Origin: Cryptomeria japonica
Lineage: Eukaryota; Streptophyta; Pinopsida; Cupressales; Cupressaceae
Assembly: GCF_030272615.1 (NCBI RefSeq)
Contig: NC_081414.1
Span: 3,535,501 to 3,599,500, forward strand
DNA: 64,000 nucleotides
Direction of reading: 5' to 3'
This document shows, in pieces, positions 11,599-24,700 of the stretch (its first letter is position 1; every line of letters starts with the position of its first letter). The position numbers and the translations under genes are program-made. The notes under the pieces are model-generated. The model was not told the DNA's origin. It ran no database searches and saw nothing but the letters and a program-made list of their open reading frames with translations.

Positions 11599-12400
11599 AT
11601 GATGTTAATCTTTCTCCTAAAAAATGCCCCCTCTCCTAAGGGTATCCTAGAGGAAAATGACGATTTCATAAACACCTTCCTTAATATCACCTTACCCTCC
11701 ATACGTGGTATTACTCCTAAAGGTGAATCATTAATGAGTATTTGTACCCCTCCTAAAATTCCTATTATTCAGGAGGAAAGAATCAATATTCCTATCAATG
11801 ATCTCTTCAATGGAGAGGAAGCATTGAAGAGAAACATGATACAATCATCTTCTCATAAAGATACTTTAGTGCAAGTGGGCCAAGATCAAAATCTTGATAT
11901 ATCAATCTGTTTAGATCCTCCTTTTTCTCCTAGAGCTTATCTCAATCATCGACATATTTGCAAGGAAGATGATGCCATGCATTTTATTCATGACCTATCT
12001 CCTCATATAACATTAAGCAAAAATTAAGCTTTAGATGATAAGGATCCTCCTTTCCAACAAATCAAAGAGGACATTAATAATGATGATAGAAAGGAAAATT
12101 TACCCACAAAGGATGATCCTTCGTCATCCATTTATCCCTTTGCCCCTTCAAAATATCAAAAAGATCTTCTCCCACTAATTGCTAAATCTATTCTTGTTTT
12201 TTCATCACAACATGAGGATATTTTATATGAGCTGCTTAAAGCCAACTTAATTACTCTACCCTTGAAAACTCAAAGAAAGAATTGTAAGAAACAAATGGGC
12301 AATTATTTTTTTTGCAAGTATCATCAAATACATGGCCATTCTACCAATGAGTGTCATGACTTAGAGAATCGAATTTGACAGCTTGTTATAACTCATATCA
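11599..12400 (+). pseudogene. Decayed Ty3-like gag of element B
   Basis: The frame at 11599-12027 shares with element A (7336-7929) the EERIN, LKRNM, SSSH and LDPP landmarks in the same order. After a stop, the frame near 12310-12356 reads CKYHQIHGHSTNEC, a well-preserved C-x2-H-x4-H-x4-C knuckle of the plant Ty3/gypsy gag type, followed by DLENRI and a stop. There is no pol downstream. Element B therefore looks like a gag-only member of the same non-autonomous family as A, and it inserted into A later. Confidence 0.6.
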
Positions 12401-13377
12401 TTCAAATATTAGATGAAGATGGGATGACCTCTCATCTTATTTCTTCTCTATAACATCTTCTTAACTCCTCATGTTGCTCCTCACCCTATGTCAATAGTAG
12501 TAAACTTTATTGGGGGATCTTTGTCATGAGTGGTAATTCTTTTTCAATAACAATCCTACTTGGGCAGAAACATAACTTTTCCTTGTCTCCTCGCTTGAGG
12601 AGCAAGGATAATATATATTCATTCTCTCTCTTCGTTTTGAAGATTACCTCTTCTTTTGAGTTGTATTGTGCATATCTTAATATCTTTTCTTGCATGGAAT
12701 TGTTCCTTCATGCACGAGTACATGTGTGTTCCTTGCCAGGACCTTTTTTCTTTGTTTGAAGTGCTACATCTTCTTATGTATAATTTCTCTTTGGAGGTTG
12801 TGTAATCCTTCTCATTGTCCCTATACTGGGGGGAATTGATCTTTCCTATCCATTATAAAGATCCACTTTTCCTTTGTTGAGTGGTGTTTGCTTACAATAC
12901 AATGTCATTCCTCGTGTGAAGTTGTTTTCTCAAGGATTCTCTCTTATGAAAGAGGTGTGTATCCTTGTCTAAAATCTCTTCTTCACTTGGCAGTGTATAT
13001 ATATTTTAAACAAGCCCTTCACTTTGGGTCAAAAGTGTGTCATCCTTCATCAAGAATCCCTTTCACTTAGCAATAGGGAGAAGGTGTGGATTCTTGTTCT
13101 CCTTTCTCACTTTTAATTGATGATGTTATTTTTGTTCAAAAAAACTCCTCTTGGAGGTAGATGTCTTTTTCAACTATCTTCTGCTTGCTTATAGGAGTTA
13201 TGCCTCTTTATCTTGGATTTATGAACATTGTTTCTTAAAAGGATACTTGCTTGGTGTTGAAGATGTGTATCCTTGTTTCTGTATTCCTTAAGACATCAAC
13301 ATAGGAATATGCTGACATCTTAAGGGGTGGGCATTGCATATCACTCTCTTTGTACTGTATTTTTATACCATATTTTG

Positions 13378-13728
13378 CATATCTTATATGAGGTGATCAT
13401 TCTCAAAACCAGACCAACAAAGTCTTATATGAGATGTTTCATGATTGAAACCAGACACAACATTTTTATGTCTTATATGAGGTACACATTCTTGAAACCA
13501 TACCAACAAAGTCTTATACGAGATGTTCCTGAACTAGACATATATTTGTCTTATATGGGGTATACATGATCAAAACTAGACCAACACAGTCTTATAAGAT
13601 ATGTTCCTGAAACCAGACACTTTTATTTTATTCTATGTCTTATATATGTTGTTGCATGCTCAAAACGAGACCAACAAGTATTATACGAGTTGCTTAATTC
13701 CTGAAACCAGACAACAACATATGCAGCA
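13378..13728 (+). repeat. Four diverged tandem units of about 80-93 bp
   Basis: Units start near 13378, 13470, 13549 and 13637. Each has CTTATAT, then CAAAACCAGACCAACAAAGT, a second TCTTATAYGAG, and CCTGAAACCAGACA. The array lies near the 3' end of element B's internal region, where element A has its 54-bp minisatellite, so this position seems prone to tandem growth. Confidence 0.8.
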
Positions 13729-13877
13729 GGGTGAGTGGAACTAGCAAACCACAAGTAGACTATTTCAACTCTACTCCCCAACATAGATCACCTAGCATAA
13801 CACATCTTTCTAGCTCATGGCATCCATGTCCTCTCTTTTCTCTTACTTTAGAGCTCATAGCTTGGCTATTTGTTGAT
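13729..13877 (+). other. 3' internal block of element B, conserved with element A
   Basis: GAGTGGAACTAGCAAACC through ATTTGTTGAT matches 31907-32060, which follows the resumed minisatellite of element A. This shows A and B belong to one family and marks where the minus-strand copia complex breaks into B. Confidence 0.6.
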
Positions 13878-14054
13878 CCTAGAGAGGAGAGATATGTTTC
13901 CATTCTTCTACACCAAAATGCATAGTTGGTTCCATTAAACATGGGAGCTTTAGAAGAGGAGGAAGACTCATTTCTTGCCATTGTGTTCTAAGACCAAAAT
14001 CTACCCAAGTTAGAGAAAGCTTATTTGACTGAGAACCTAGGATCTAATACCAAT
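13878..14054 (-). pseudogene. Truncated copia gag start plus primer-binding site, left of a shared LTR
   Basis: On the minus strand a primer-binding site (TTGGTATTAGATCC, about 14040-14053) is followed by a gag start at 13981. Its reading NESSSSSKAPMF, then TNYAFWCRRMETYL, matches the gag at 29215. Similarity stops abruptly after about 35 codons, where element B sequence begins. The LTR at 14055-15629 thus has an internal 5' end on its left and a polypurine tract on its right, so it has served two internal regions. This suggests a former tandem element or recombination followed by deletion at 13878. Confidence 0.75.
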
Positions 14055-15629
14055 TGTTGAACACAATGTACCACTGAGAGGGGGGTGAATCAGTGGTTCC
14101 CAATATTCTAAACCTTTAAAACCAAACTCTTGGTACCAGTTATCAAATCAAACACAAGGAGAATATATTGGTGAGCTAAGGAAAGAGATCAAATGCAAAC
14201 ACATGAAGATACTCAACACATAACACCAGATATATGAGAAAAACCCAATGTGGGAAAAACCTCGGTGAAATGTTTTTTGAGACTAATGCTCTAATCTAGC
14301 CTCACAATAAACATTGATTGCAAAGTTTAAGGCACCAACCCAAGGAGCACCAACCCCTGATTTTAGGGTACCAACCCCTGCACTGAGCTCCAACTCAGTG
14401 ATGTACTATAGATCAGATTAATACAATGGTTGTAATCTTGTTACAAATGAGTTTTGTAACTCTTGCAATCAAAAACTTCACAGGTTTAACTCTTCTCAAC
14501 TGGTTCTCCCTTGCTCAGTTCTCTAACGGTTCTTTGTTCTCTATTTATACCTTTTCTGCCCCGATTTTGTCTTGCATACCTTGCACCAGTACATTCTCTT
14601 ATCTCCTTCACCTTCTGTAGCTTTCTTCTTGAATCCCCCTTGTCAGTTTACACAATTGTAGTTCTATTTGGTAGCTTGTCAGGCTCTAACTTTACTAGTA
14701 GGACCTTTGATAAACCTTTTAGCGATTCTACCTTTTTGTCAGACAACTCCAACACTCAAATGCTTTTGATCTTCTCTCTGATCACTCTCTGCTCTCTCAA
14801 TTACTCTATTTTTTTCAGCATCAAGCATCATCAACTTAAGTCTTCAGTTTGCATATTTATACTTGACTGTTCCCGCCAAAACCTATATTCAAACTGGGAA
14901 CGGTAGGGTTTTTCTCCATCGATAAAACCTATATCAAATCTAATCAGATCTCCTTTCCTTGATTGATGATCTGTAGAAGATCAAACACCACTGCCATTTC
15001 TGATGACATTTGTACGTGCTTTCTATATTTAGCGACATGCAACTTGTTTTTCAGTCTTGCTCTGTCATTCACCATTAATGCTTCAGTTGTTTCCTTGGAC
15101 CATCAAGCATAAATATTGGATTGTCATGCTTGATTTATGTCACCAAAAAGCTTCTGCATCTCGATCCGTCTCGAGCCGCACTTCTTCTGTCATTGAGCCG
15201 TGATTCACGAGTTCTTTATTTAAAGTCGACCTGCTCATCACCTATCATGTCAATGGACGGTTGCCTGCCACATGGAATCTACGAGTCATCCTCAAACACC
15301 ATCCAATTCAACCTAGTCTTCTATGCTGGTTTGAGTTCATTCACTGACCAAGACACACAATCGGTGTTTTACCGGTTCATATACCCTATTGCTGGATCAT
15401 ATTGACTTGGAATGCTTCTGGTTTTGTGTCCATACTTCATGTGATCCAACAACCATTCACTGTGTTGGTTTGTTTTTTTCGTGTTCACACATGATCACCA
15501 GTGGATCTCCTTATTGCATCTGCATACTGGGAACATACCTACTAATTGACATTTCATACCGGTTTCCAATACTTACTTGCCGGTTATCATCCCATACCGG
15601 TTGACATTAATGACAACACAATGCCAACA
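14055..15629 (-). mobile_element. 3' LTR of minus-strand Ty1/copia element
   Basis: On the plus strand it starts TGTTGAACACAATG and ends AATGCCAACA (TGTTG/CAACA ends). It is a clear but imperfect copy of 29289-30834, with shared landmarks such as GGGGGGTGAATCAGTGG, GTGGGAAAAACCTCGGTG and GGTTCATATACCCTA. A polypurine tract adjoins its right edge, as expected of the 3' LTR of an element transcribed leftward. Length is 1,575 bp against 1,546 bp for its partner. Confidence 0.9.
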
Positions 15630-15643
15630 ATCTCCCCCTTTGT
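15630..15643 (-). promoter_or_regulatory. Polypurine tract
   Basis: The minus strand reads CAAAGGGGGAGAT directly before the 3' LTR. Further TCTCCCCCTTT copies near 15690 and 15768 may be duplicated tracts. Confidence 0.85.
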
Positions 15644-16182
15644 TATTGATGTCAACACACTTTGTTCCTTCACCCGGCCTATTGGACCATTCTCCCCCTT
15701 TGAAAACAATGACAAAGGGTCGGGGCATCCCTCCATTTAATTCATTTTCCATCGATTATATAGTGTATTCTCCCCCTTTTACCACTATCCGCTCAACCAA
15801 CAACATATAAGATGGAGGAAATAGACACCAACTGACATCAATTATTCATAAGAATCAAATGTGATTGTACTATGAAGTACATTCTCGTAAGCATGAAATT
15901 CTCTTGGGTATTCCTACAACAATTCCCTTCTTCTGCAGTTTGTTCTTCCGGTACACCTGTCTAGTGTTCCTTTCACCTAGTGGTCCAATTGATTTTTATT
16001 AAAGTAGAAATTGAATAGACATTGAAAGAACTTTCAAATGAGGACCAATGAGTACTACCCAAAAGCTCAAGCATGTCGGTACGGAAACATAATCACTTGA
16101 ACTCCCCTGTGTGCAACATATTGTCCAAGAGATAAAAGATTTTGCAATAAACTCCCCCTAAACCATAGATCTCCATACACAT
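15644..16182 (-). other. Non-coding 3' leader of the minus copia element
   Basis: This lies between the RNase H stop and the polypurine tract. It holds repeated CTCCCCCTTT pyrimidine blocks and no open frame of note, similar in layout to 24985-25361 of the nested plus element. Confidence 0.6.
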
Positions 16183-19173
16183 TTAAGTGCATGAAGCAAG
16201 TGACACCACTCCTAACTTGTGTCTTAGATAATCAAATGTATTTACTGGGAGAGGCTTGGGGAAGATATCAGCCACTTGTTCACTAGTAGGGACATACTCT
16301 TCCTTGACTTCCTGATCTGCCACCTTCTCCCTGAGAAAATGATATTTGATGGCAATATGCTTTGTTCTTGAGTGCATAACTGGATTTTTTGATATGTTAA
16401 TTACACTGGAATTGTCACATTGGATGGAAATGGGGTCAAACATCTCTACCTGAATATCCTTGACGGTCTGCTTCATCCATAGCACCTGAGAACAACATAT
16501 GACATGAACAATATATTCTGCCTCAGCAGTAGATAGAGAAACTGAATCCCGCTTCTTGTTGTGCCATGATACCAACCGGTTACCTAAGAAGAATGCACCA
16601 CCACTTGTGCTCTTCTGGTCATCAATGCAGCCTACCCAATCATCATCAGTGTAGGCATGCAAGATAAAATCCCCATGCTCAGGATACCATTGTGCATAAT
16701 CAAGTGTCCCTTGTATATACCGAAATATCCTCCTGACTGCATTTACATGTGACTATTTGGGTGTAGATTGAAATCTAGCCACCATGCATACTGCCTGCAC
16801 TATATCCGGTGTAGAAGCAGTAAGATATAACAAGTTGCCAATCATGGATCTATACAATGTCTGATCTGCTACCAGTGATTCATCATCCTTGCTCAACTTG
16901 CATCTGGTCACCATGAGGGTACTTACCAGTTTGTTGTCTTTCATTTGGAATTTCTTCAACATGTCCTGGGCATACTTGGTTTGAGAGACAAAAATTCCCT
17001 TGTCTCGTTGTGAGACCTGCAAACCAAGAAAAAATGATATCTCTTCAAGCATAGACATCTTAAATTCTATTTTCATTTGATCAGCAAAGTCCTTGCATAG
17101 AGTGTCCTTTTTACCTCCAAAAATGATGTCATCCACATACACAACCACAATAATCATGTGGTTTTCTTCTATTTTAACATACAAATTGTTGTTTGCACTC
17201 CCTTTTCTGAAATTTTGCTCCTTTAGATACTTATCCAGTCTAGAGTACCATGCTCTAGGAGCTTGCTTCAACCCATACAATGCTTTCTTCAACCAACACA
17301 CAAAGGTTTCATTATCATGTAGCATAAAACCTTCTAGTTGTTCCATGTATACTTTCTCTTCTAAATTTCCATTTAGGAAAGCAGATTTGACATCCATTTG
17401 ATAAACTTTATAATCCTTGTAGGCATAGAAAACAAGAAACATCCTAATAGCTTCTAGTCTAGCCACTGGTGTAAATGTTTCTTCAAAGTCAATTCCTTCT
17501 ACTTGAGAATATCCTTTACACACTAACCTTTCTTTGTGGCTCACAATCTTCCCTTCTTCATTCATCTTGTTCTGGTATATCCACTTTGTGACAATGACAT
17601 TCTTATCAACCGGTCTAGGAACTAATTCCCAAGTCTTATTCTTCTCAATCTGTTGCAGTTCCTCTTCCATTGCATCCATCCATTTCTAACTTTTGATGGC
17701 CTCATTGAATGTCTTAGGTTCCATTTTAGTCATGCGGCAAAAAATTAGTTGTTCATCATTCTGGGAAAGTCTTCTTCTAGTCTTCACCCCATCACTCTTG
17801 TTACCTAAAATCTGCTCTTCTAGGTAGTTTTTCTGCACATACCGATGAGGGACCTTATTGGATGCTTCTTCCAGTTCATTGTCTGATTGAGCTTCTTCAC
17901 CTTCATCATCAGAAGCATCATACTGGTTCACTTGTGCTTGTCTTCCTTTATGCATATCCTCATTAACCCTTACATGCACACTCTCAATAACTCTTCTTAG
18001 TCTTTTGTTGTAGCATTTGTAGGCCTTACTGTGAGTTGAGTAACCAAGAAAAATACCTTCATCACTCTTGGAATCAAATCTGCCCAAGTCATCCTGATCT
18101 TTCTTAATGAAGCAATTACTCCCAAACACCTTGAAGTACTTGACTGATGGTTTCCGCTCATACCACAATTCATAAGGTGTCATCTTGTTGTTTGTTCTCA
18201 ATTGAACCCAGTTCAAAGTATATGTTGTAGTATGAACCACTTCCTTCCAATACATATCCGGTAAGTTTGCCTCATTCAACATAGTTTTAGCCATCTCCTT
18301 GACTATCTTGTTCTTCCTTTCTATCACACCATTTTGTTGTGGTGTCCTAGGAGCTGAATACTATCTTCTGATTCCATGAATTTCACAGTAGTCCTCAAAC
18401 TCATTTGATGTGAACTCACCACCCCGGTCTGATTTTAGGCATTTCAGCTTGCATCCACTTTCCTTCTCTACCATCTTCCGGAAGATCTTGAATCTATCAA
18501 ATGCTTGTGATTTATCCTGTAGGAAGGTGACCTATGTCATTCTTGAATAGTCATCAATGAAGAGCATAAAGTATCTCTCACTGACAAGCGCTCTTGTCCT
18601 AGTTGGACCACACAAATTTGTATGTGATAGTTCAAGTGGTCTTGAGGTGTTATGTTCCTTACTCTTGAAGCTCACCTTAGTCTGTTTTCCTCTTACACAT
18701 TCATCACAAAATGTGCTTACCGGTTTGACGATTGGTGGTATATTTCTCACAGACCCTTTTTTGCTTACCGCAACTAGATTATCAAAATTTATGTGGCCTA
18801 ATCTCCTATGCCATAGCCAGCTCTCATCCACTTGTCCCATCATGCATTGGAACTCAAAGCATTCCTTCAGATTGTACACATTTCCATCAATTCTTTTACC
18901 TCTAGCTACAATCTGACCGGTACTCTCTTTTCTTATCTGGCATCCGATAAAGTCAAAAATGAATTTGTATCCTTTATCACACATCTGACCAACACTTAGA
19001 AAATTGTGTTTTAGACCTTCTACGTAATACACATCATGTGCCTTCAATTTTCCATATATATTCAGAGTACCTTTACCTTTTATCTTGATGGAGGAGTTAT
19101 CTCCAATTCTTACTGAGCCTCCATTCCAATCTTCAAGCTTGATAAATTTATTTTTATCACCAATCATGTGGTT
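16183..19173 (-). pseudogene. Copia pol: integrase, reverse transcriptase, RNase H (broken)
   Basis: One continuous minus-strand frame reads leftward from the protease C-terminal side through integrase, RT and RNase H. Integrase shows the zinc-binding H-H-C-C region (RRLGHINFDNL and CDECVRGKQ) and the catalytic D and E contexts (SDRGGEF, RTPQQNGVIERKN). RT has the [19 protein letters not shown] and YVDDIIFGG motifs. RNase H has DDDWVGC, STSGGAFFLG, ISKNPVMHSRTKHI and the terminal LGVVSL. Integrase preceding RT defines Ty1/copia. In-frame TAGs at 18532-18534, about 18361, 17686-17688 and 16753-16755 inactivate it, and the upstream part is separated by the nested element at 19179. Confidence 0.95.
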
Positions 19174-19178
19174 GGAAC
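19174..19178. repeat. Left target-site copy of the nested copia element
   Basis: GGAAC abuts the nested LTR at 19179. GGGAC at 26966-26970 abuts the other end. Four of five bases agree, consistent with an aged 5-bp target duplication. Confidence 0.7.
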
Positions 19179-20734
19179 TGTTGGCATTATAACAGACAAA
19201 GAGATTGTTGGTATTATAACAGATAAAGGGAGATTGTTGGCATTTCAATAAGGATATTGAGAAGGTTGTTGATGATTATGGATATAACTGATTAAGGATG
19301 TTTTACTGTCTTAATATTATTATTTTGTCATTGATGTCAAGAAATTGATTTTCTAATTCAGTATGATGTTGCCATATCTTAAGAAGTATGATTTGTTGAG
19401 TATAAAGATGTCGGTAAAAGACACAGAAAGAATATGATGAATAAGGGGAGAAATAAGTTATTCAATGGGCAACTATTACCGAGTTAGACAATGATGAGAT
19501 CATGATGTTTAGATTGTTTTGATATCCTACATATGTTGTTGTTTGTAAGGTTAATACTATACTATGTTACCGAGCAAAGAACCTAGTCGGTAAACCCTAA
19601 GGAACCTAGTCGATGAACCCTAAGGTTATCGCTATTGGTTAATGAAGACAGAATGTCTACCGAGTGAAGTTTAGTATTTATCGAGTTGTAACCGAGCTGT
19701 AACAGAATGCATTAAATGATTACATGCATTATTTAATGAAGGAAGCTGATGAGATGGAACTGATTAAATGATTGGTATGTTGTACACAAAGTTTGTTAAA
19801 GTATCTATGGCAAAGGAAAATTGGCAGGAAGATCTACAACACAGATTGAACCGCAATACCCTAGCACAAGTTCCAAGAAATTTATGCAAGTTCCAAGGCG
19901 GGGTAAAACATTTTTCAGATCGAAGAATACATTGAACCTGGTCAAGTTTGAATATTTGATGGCTTTGATTGATCATGGGAAATGTGATCAAGGAGATTAA
20001 GCGATTGGCGAATTGTTTATAAATAAGGAACTATTGATAAACAATGTATGCGGGCAAGTGTATGCACAGGGATGCTACATAGTGATTACCGAGCACAGAA
20101 GCTTGAAGACCTGTTTGAATAACAAAGTATAGAGCCCAACAAATGGACAAGATTAGTTCTATGTCTAGATTGTATTGAGCAAATAAGAATCTGCTTTAAC
20201 ATTTTAGATGTGAAGTTGCAGATAGATTTTTATTACTGTTATTTTGTGAAGTGACAGAAAATCTCTTAACCGAGTAGACTTAACAGTCTTATTTGTAAAA
20301 CCCTCTAGCAAGGTGACATTCTGATTGAGTGTTTGAAATCCTTTAACAAGGTCACTTCTAACAAGGTGAAGATCCTAACAGATCTGAGGGAAATCCCTTA
20401 ACCGGGTCACATCTATCAATGTGTTTGTAATCTTTAACAGGATTTGCTTTTAACCGAGCATACTCTAGAAGAGTATATTTCTTAGTGGGTCAGAAATCCC
20501 ACAGTGGTTTTTCCCTATTTGGGTTTCCATGTTAAATCTGGTGTTATGAGGACTATGATGTTTATATGCTTTTGAGTTTGCATGTTTAGTAGTTTTGGTT
20601 ATATTACTGAAGTATATGTTACCGAGGTTGAATCTGATGTTTTTATGGAAGATTAAGTTTGTATGATTCACCCCCGCCCTCTCTCATCTTATTAGCTTGG
20701 CATCTGTACTTAACATTAAGTATCAGAACTATCA
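19179..20734 (+). mobile_element. 5' LTR of nested plus-strand Ty1/copia element
   Basis: It starts TGTTGGCATTATAACAG and ends ACTATCA directly before ATTGGTATCAGAGC. The partner at 25374-26965 is very similar, with scattered single-base differences and one poly-C expansion, so this is the youngest layer of the nest. The LTR head contains three near-repeats of a GATTGTTGG-CATT boundary (19179-19245). Confidence 0.95.
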
Positions 20735-20748
20735 ATTGGTATCAGAGC
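20735..20748 (+). promoter_or_regulatory. Primer-binding site (initiator tRNA-Met)
   Basis: ATTGGTATCAGAGC directly follows the LTR and contains the canonical plant copia site TGGTATCAGAGC without mismatch. Confidence 0.95.
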
Positions 20749-20798
20749 TTTGGACTCTGGAAGAAAAGTTTAAAGGTACTTGAGGCAAAGATCTAAAG

Positions 20799-21764
20799 AT
20801 GTATAAGAGGGATGCACCGAAGCTGAACAAGTCAAGTTTCTCTACATGGCAGAAAAGGATGAAGCTACACCTATCAGGAGTTGGAGAATATGTTGTATAT
20901 TATCTGGAGAATGATTTCATTACACCTAGCACCTATCCATTGACAATGAAAGAGATAAAGGCAAAGCAAGAACATATTCAAGCAATGATTGAAATAACAT
21001 CTGCATTGATTGACTCATAGTTTAATGATCTAGAAGGCTGCAATGATGCAAAGGCAATGTGGGACAAGCTCATATCTATATATGGTGGTGATGAACATGT
21101 TCAAAGAGCAAAAGTGGACAGTCTAAGAGGGCAACTTGAATCTATGAGGATGAATGAAGGTGAGAACATAACCCAGTACAGTAAAAGACTAAAGTAGATT
21201 GTCAATCAAATCAAAGGAGCAGGTGGAACCATTGAAGAAAAGGATATAACAAGTAAGTTGTTAAGAACCCTTCTACCAGCTTATGCAATTTGAGTCTCTG
21301 CAATCAATGAACTAAGGTCTGTACCCAATATGCCAATTTCTTTAGATGCTACTATTGGTAAGCTACATGCATTTGAGTTAAGTAATTTTGATAACAGTGG
21401 GTCTTCGGTAAATAAAGTTGAATCTGCATTTAGTTCTTTTCATCTTGATGAATCTAATGATTACAATGAAAGAAAGTATAAGTACTCTAAAGGAGATCAC
21501 AGTGGAGCAAGTGAAAGATTTCGTAAGAACATGAAAGAAGTACACAAACTGTATGAGGAAATCAAAAAGCAAGAAGAGTTTGAAGCACTATTAGCTAGAA
21601 GGTTACCGAGAGGCAAAGGTAAGTATAAAGGAAAACTACCTTTGAAATATTTCAATTGTGATAAGATAGGACATATGGCTCCTAATTGTCCTGACAAAGA
21701 ATCTACTGAAAAGAGAGATTACCGAGATGACAGAAAGAAAGATAATCATTATAGAGGACACTGA
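20799..21764 (+). pseudogene. Copia gag of nested element (stop-ridden)
   Basis: The frame begins ATGTATAAGAGG 50 bp after the primer-binding site and encodes the capsid-type domain of plant copia gags (WQKRMKLHL, then MWDKLISIYGG and VDSLRGQLESM). A zinc knuckle lies near 21645-21690 as FNCDKIGHMAPNC; its first Cys has become Tyr, so the CCHC set is incomplete. In-frame stops at 21018 (TAG), 21195 (TAG), 21291 (TGA) and 21762 (TGA) break it. Each can be derived from CAG or CGA by one C-to-T change. The frame continues without shift into protease and integrase, so gag and pol were one polyprotein. Confidence 0.9.
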
Positions 21765-24700
21765 GACATCAAAAGAAGAGATAGAAAGACATGCTTAATA
21801 GCTGATGAGGAATCCAATGATGATAAATCAGATGAAACTGATACAGAGGAAGTAGTTTATGTGGCTATCAAAGATGGATCAGATGAAGAAAGGTATGAGG
21901 AAAAAGCCCTAATATCTCACATAAATACTAATGATTCTTGGATCATAGATAGTGGATGCTCACATCACATGACAAGTGATAAACACAAGTTTGTTATGTT
22001 AGAAGATTATGATGGAGGTTATGTAAGGTTTGGTAATGATGCACCATGTCCGGTAAAAGGTAAAGGATCCATAACACTTCTTGACAATGCTAAATGCAAT
22101 GATGTCTATTGGGTTGAAGGTTTGAAATATAATTTGTTGAGTGTAGCACAGCTAAACAACACAGGTTACCGAATAAAATTTCAGAAAGGAATTGTCAAAG
22201 TTCATGACAAGAATGGAAAGTTAGCTACTACTGGGACACAAACAAAAGGTAATACATTTCATCTTGACTCAACTCAAAATAAGTGTCTTTATGCAAAGAT
22301 AGATGATATCTGGTTATGACATAAAAGGTTTTGTCATGTAAATTTTGATAATCTAATCAAAATAAGCAAGAAGCACCGAGTAAGAGGTCTACCGAGTTTG
22401 GAAAAGCCTGAGAATGCTATGTGCCGAGGATGCCAGATGGGTAAGATGACAAGATCAAGCTTTACAAGTAAGTCCTACACTTCAAAGGGAATTTTAGATC
22501 TTGTGCACATTGATCTTTGTGGTCCTATGAAAGTTCAAAGTTATTATGGTGATAAATATTTCATATTATTTGTGGATGACTATTCAAGGATGATGTTGGT
22601 AATGTTTTTAAAAGAAAAATCAGAAGCTTTTCAAATGTTTAAATGGTACAAGGCAAGAGTTGAAAATGAAACAGGAAGACAACTGAAATGTCTTAGATCA
22701 GATAGAGGAGGAGATTTCACATCTGATGAGTTCAACTTATTCTGCAATCATCATGGTATTAAAAGACAAGTCTCTGCACCAAGAACTCCACAACAAAATA
22801 GGATAGCTGAGAGAAGAAACAGATCTATTGTGGATTGTGCTAGAACCCTCATGATTGAAAAGAAAGTACCACAAACATTTTGGAGAGAAGCAATAAGCAC
22901 AGCAGTTTACACCTTGAGCCGAGTACAAATGAAGAAAGGAACTTTGAAGACACCATATGAAATCTGGTATGACAAGAAACCTAATGTAAGTTACTTCAAA
23001 ATCTTTGGAAGTAGATGCTATGTACACAAAGATGATAGAAATGGAAAGTTTGATCAGAAAAGTGAAGAAGGAACATTTCTAGGTTATTCTTCTAGAAGCA
23101 AAGCATTTAAATGTCTGATCAAATCATCTAACAAAATAGTAGAAAGTGCAAATGTGAAAATTGATGAATTTGCAGAAAGAAATGATGAAGGAAACTCCAA
23201 AGAACCAGAAGATTATGATGAATTTGTCTATGTTCAACCGACAAGTCTGACCGAGAGAACTGTTGAAGAAAATGAAGAGAATATCCAGTTACCGAGTAAT
23301 GAAGAAGATCATACAGAGCCTACCGAGCCTATATTAGCCAAGTATGTCAGAAGACATCTTGCATCAAGTCAGATTATAGGAGATAAGGATGATCGGGTGA
23401 TGACAAGGAACAAACTGAGACAAAACATATGTCTGATAACTGAATTTGAACCAAGAATAGTGAAAGAGGCATATAACAGTGAAGATTGGATAAATGCTAT
23501 GATAGAAGAGATTGATCAAATCAAGAAGAAGGACACATGGACATTGGTCCCAAGACTGAAGGCCAAAAATATAATCAGTACAAAGTGGATTTTCAGAAAC
23601 AAGTTGAATGAAAAAAGGTGAGGTCATTTGAAATAAAGCAAGACTAGTTTGCAAAGGTTATGCTCAAGAAAAAGGAATTGATTATGGTGAAACTTTTGCA
23701 CCTGCGGCTAGACTTGAAGGAGTAAGAACATTGTTGGCATATGCTGCTTTCAAAAATTTCAAGGTATATCAAACGAATGTCAAATCTGCATTTCTGAATG
23801 GTATGTTAGAAGAAGAAGTTTTTATTGAACAACCTGAAGGATTTGTTGAAGACGAGAATAAAGATCAGGTATGTAAATTGAACAAAGCTTTATATGGTCT
23901 GAAACAAGCACCTAGAGCATGGTATGAAAGATTGCACTCTTATTTGATCAAGATTGGTTTTATAAGGACAAGTGAGAACAACAATATGTACACGAAGAAT
24001 GATGAAAATGGAATACTGATCTCAGCCATATTTGTTGATGATATTATATTTTGTGGAAATGACTCTTTATGCAAGAACTTTGGAAATGAAATGAGCAAAG
24101 AATTTGAGATGTCATTAATCGGTGAGATAAAGTATTTTATAGGTTTACAAATACTGCAAATGAAAGATGAGATTTTCATTACTCAATCCAAGTACATAAA
24201 GGAAATCTTGAAGAAGTTTGGAATGGAGGATTCAAATCCAGTAAGTACTCCTATGACTACCAACTGTAAATTATCAAAGAATGATGAGTCTGCATCTGTT
24301 GATGAGACACTTTACCGATCCATAATTGGAAAACTACAATATGTTGTTCACAACAAACCAGACATAGCACATGCAGTAGGTATAGTTGCAAGATTCTCTG
24401 CAGATCCCAAGGAAACACACATGACAACAATCAAAAGAATTTTCAGATACTTGAAAGGCACTGAGGATTATGGCTTAGTATTTCAGAAAGGTAATGACTT
24501 TGATTTAAAAGTTGATACTAATGTTGATTGGGCAGGCAACATTGATGACAGGAAAAGCACAAGTGGAGGAGCTTTCTTTTTAGGAGAAAGACTAGTGAGT
24601 TGGCTTAGCAAGAAACAAGGATGTGTTTCACAGTCAACATCAAAAGCTGAATATGTTGCTGCAGCATTGAATTGTACTAATATAGCATGGATTAAACAAC

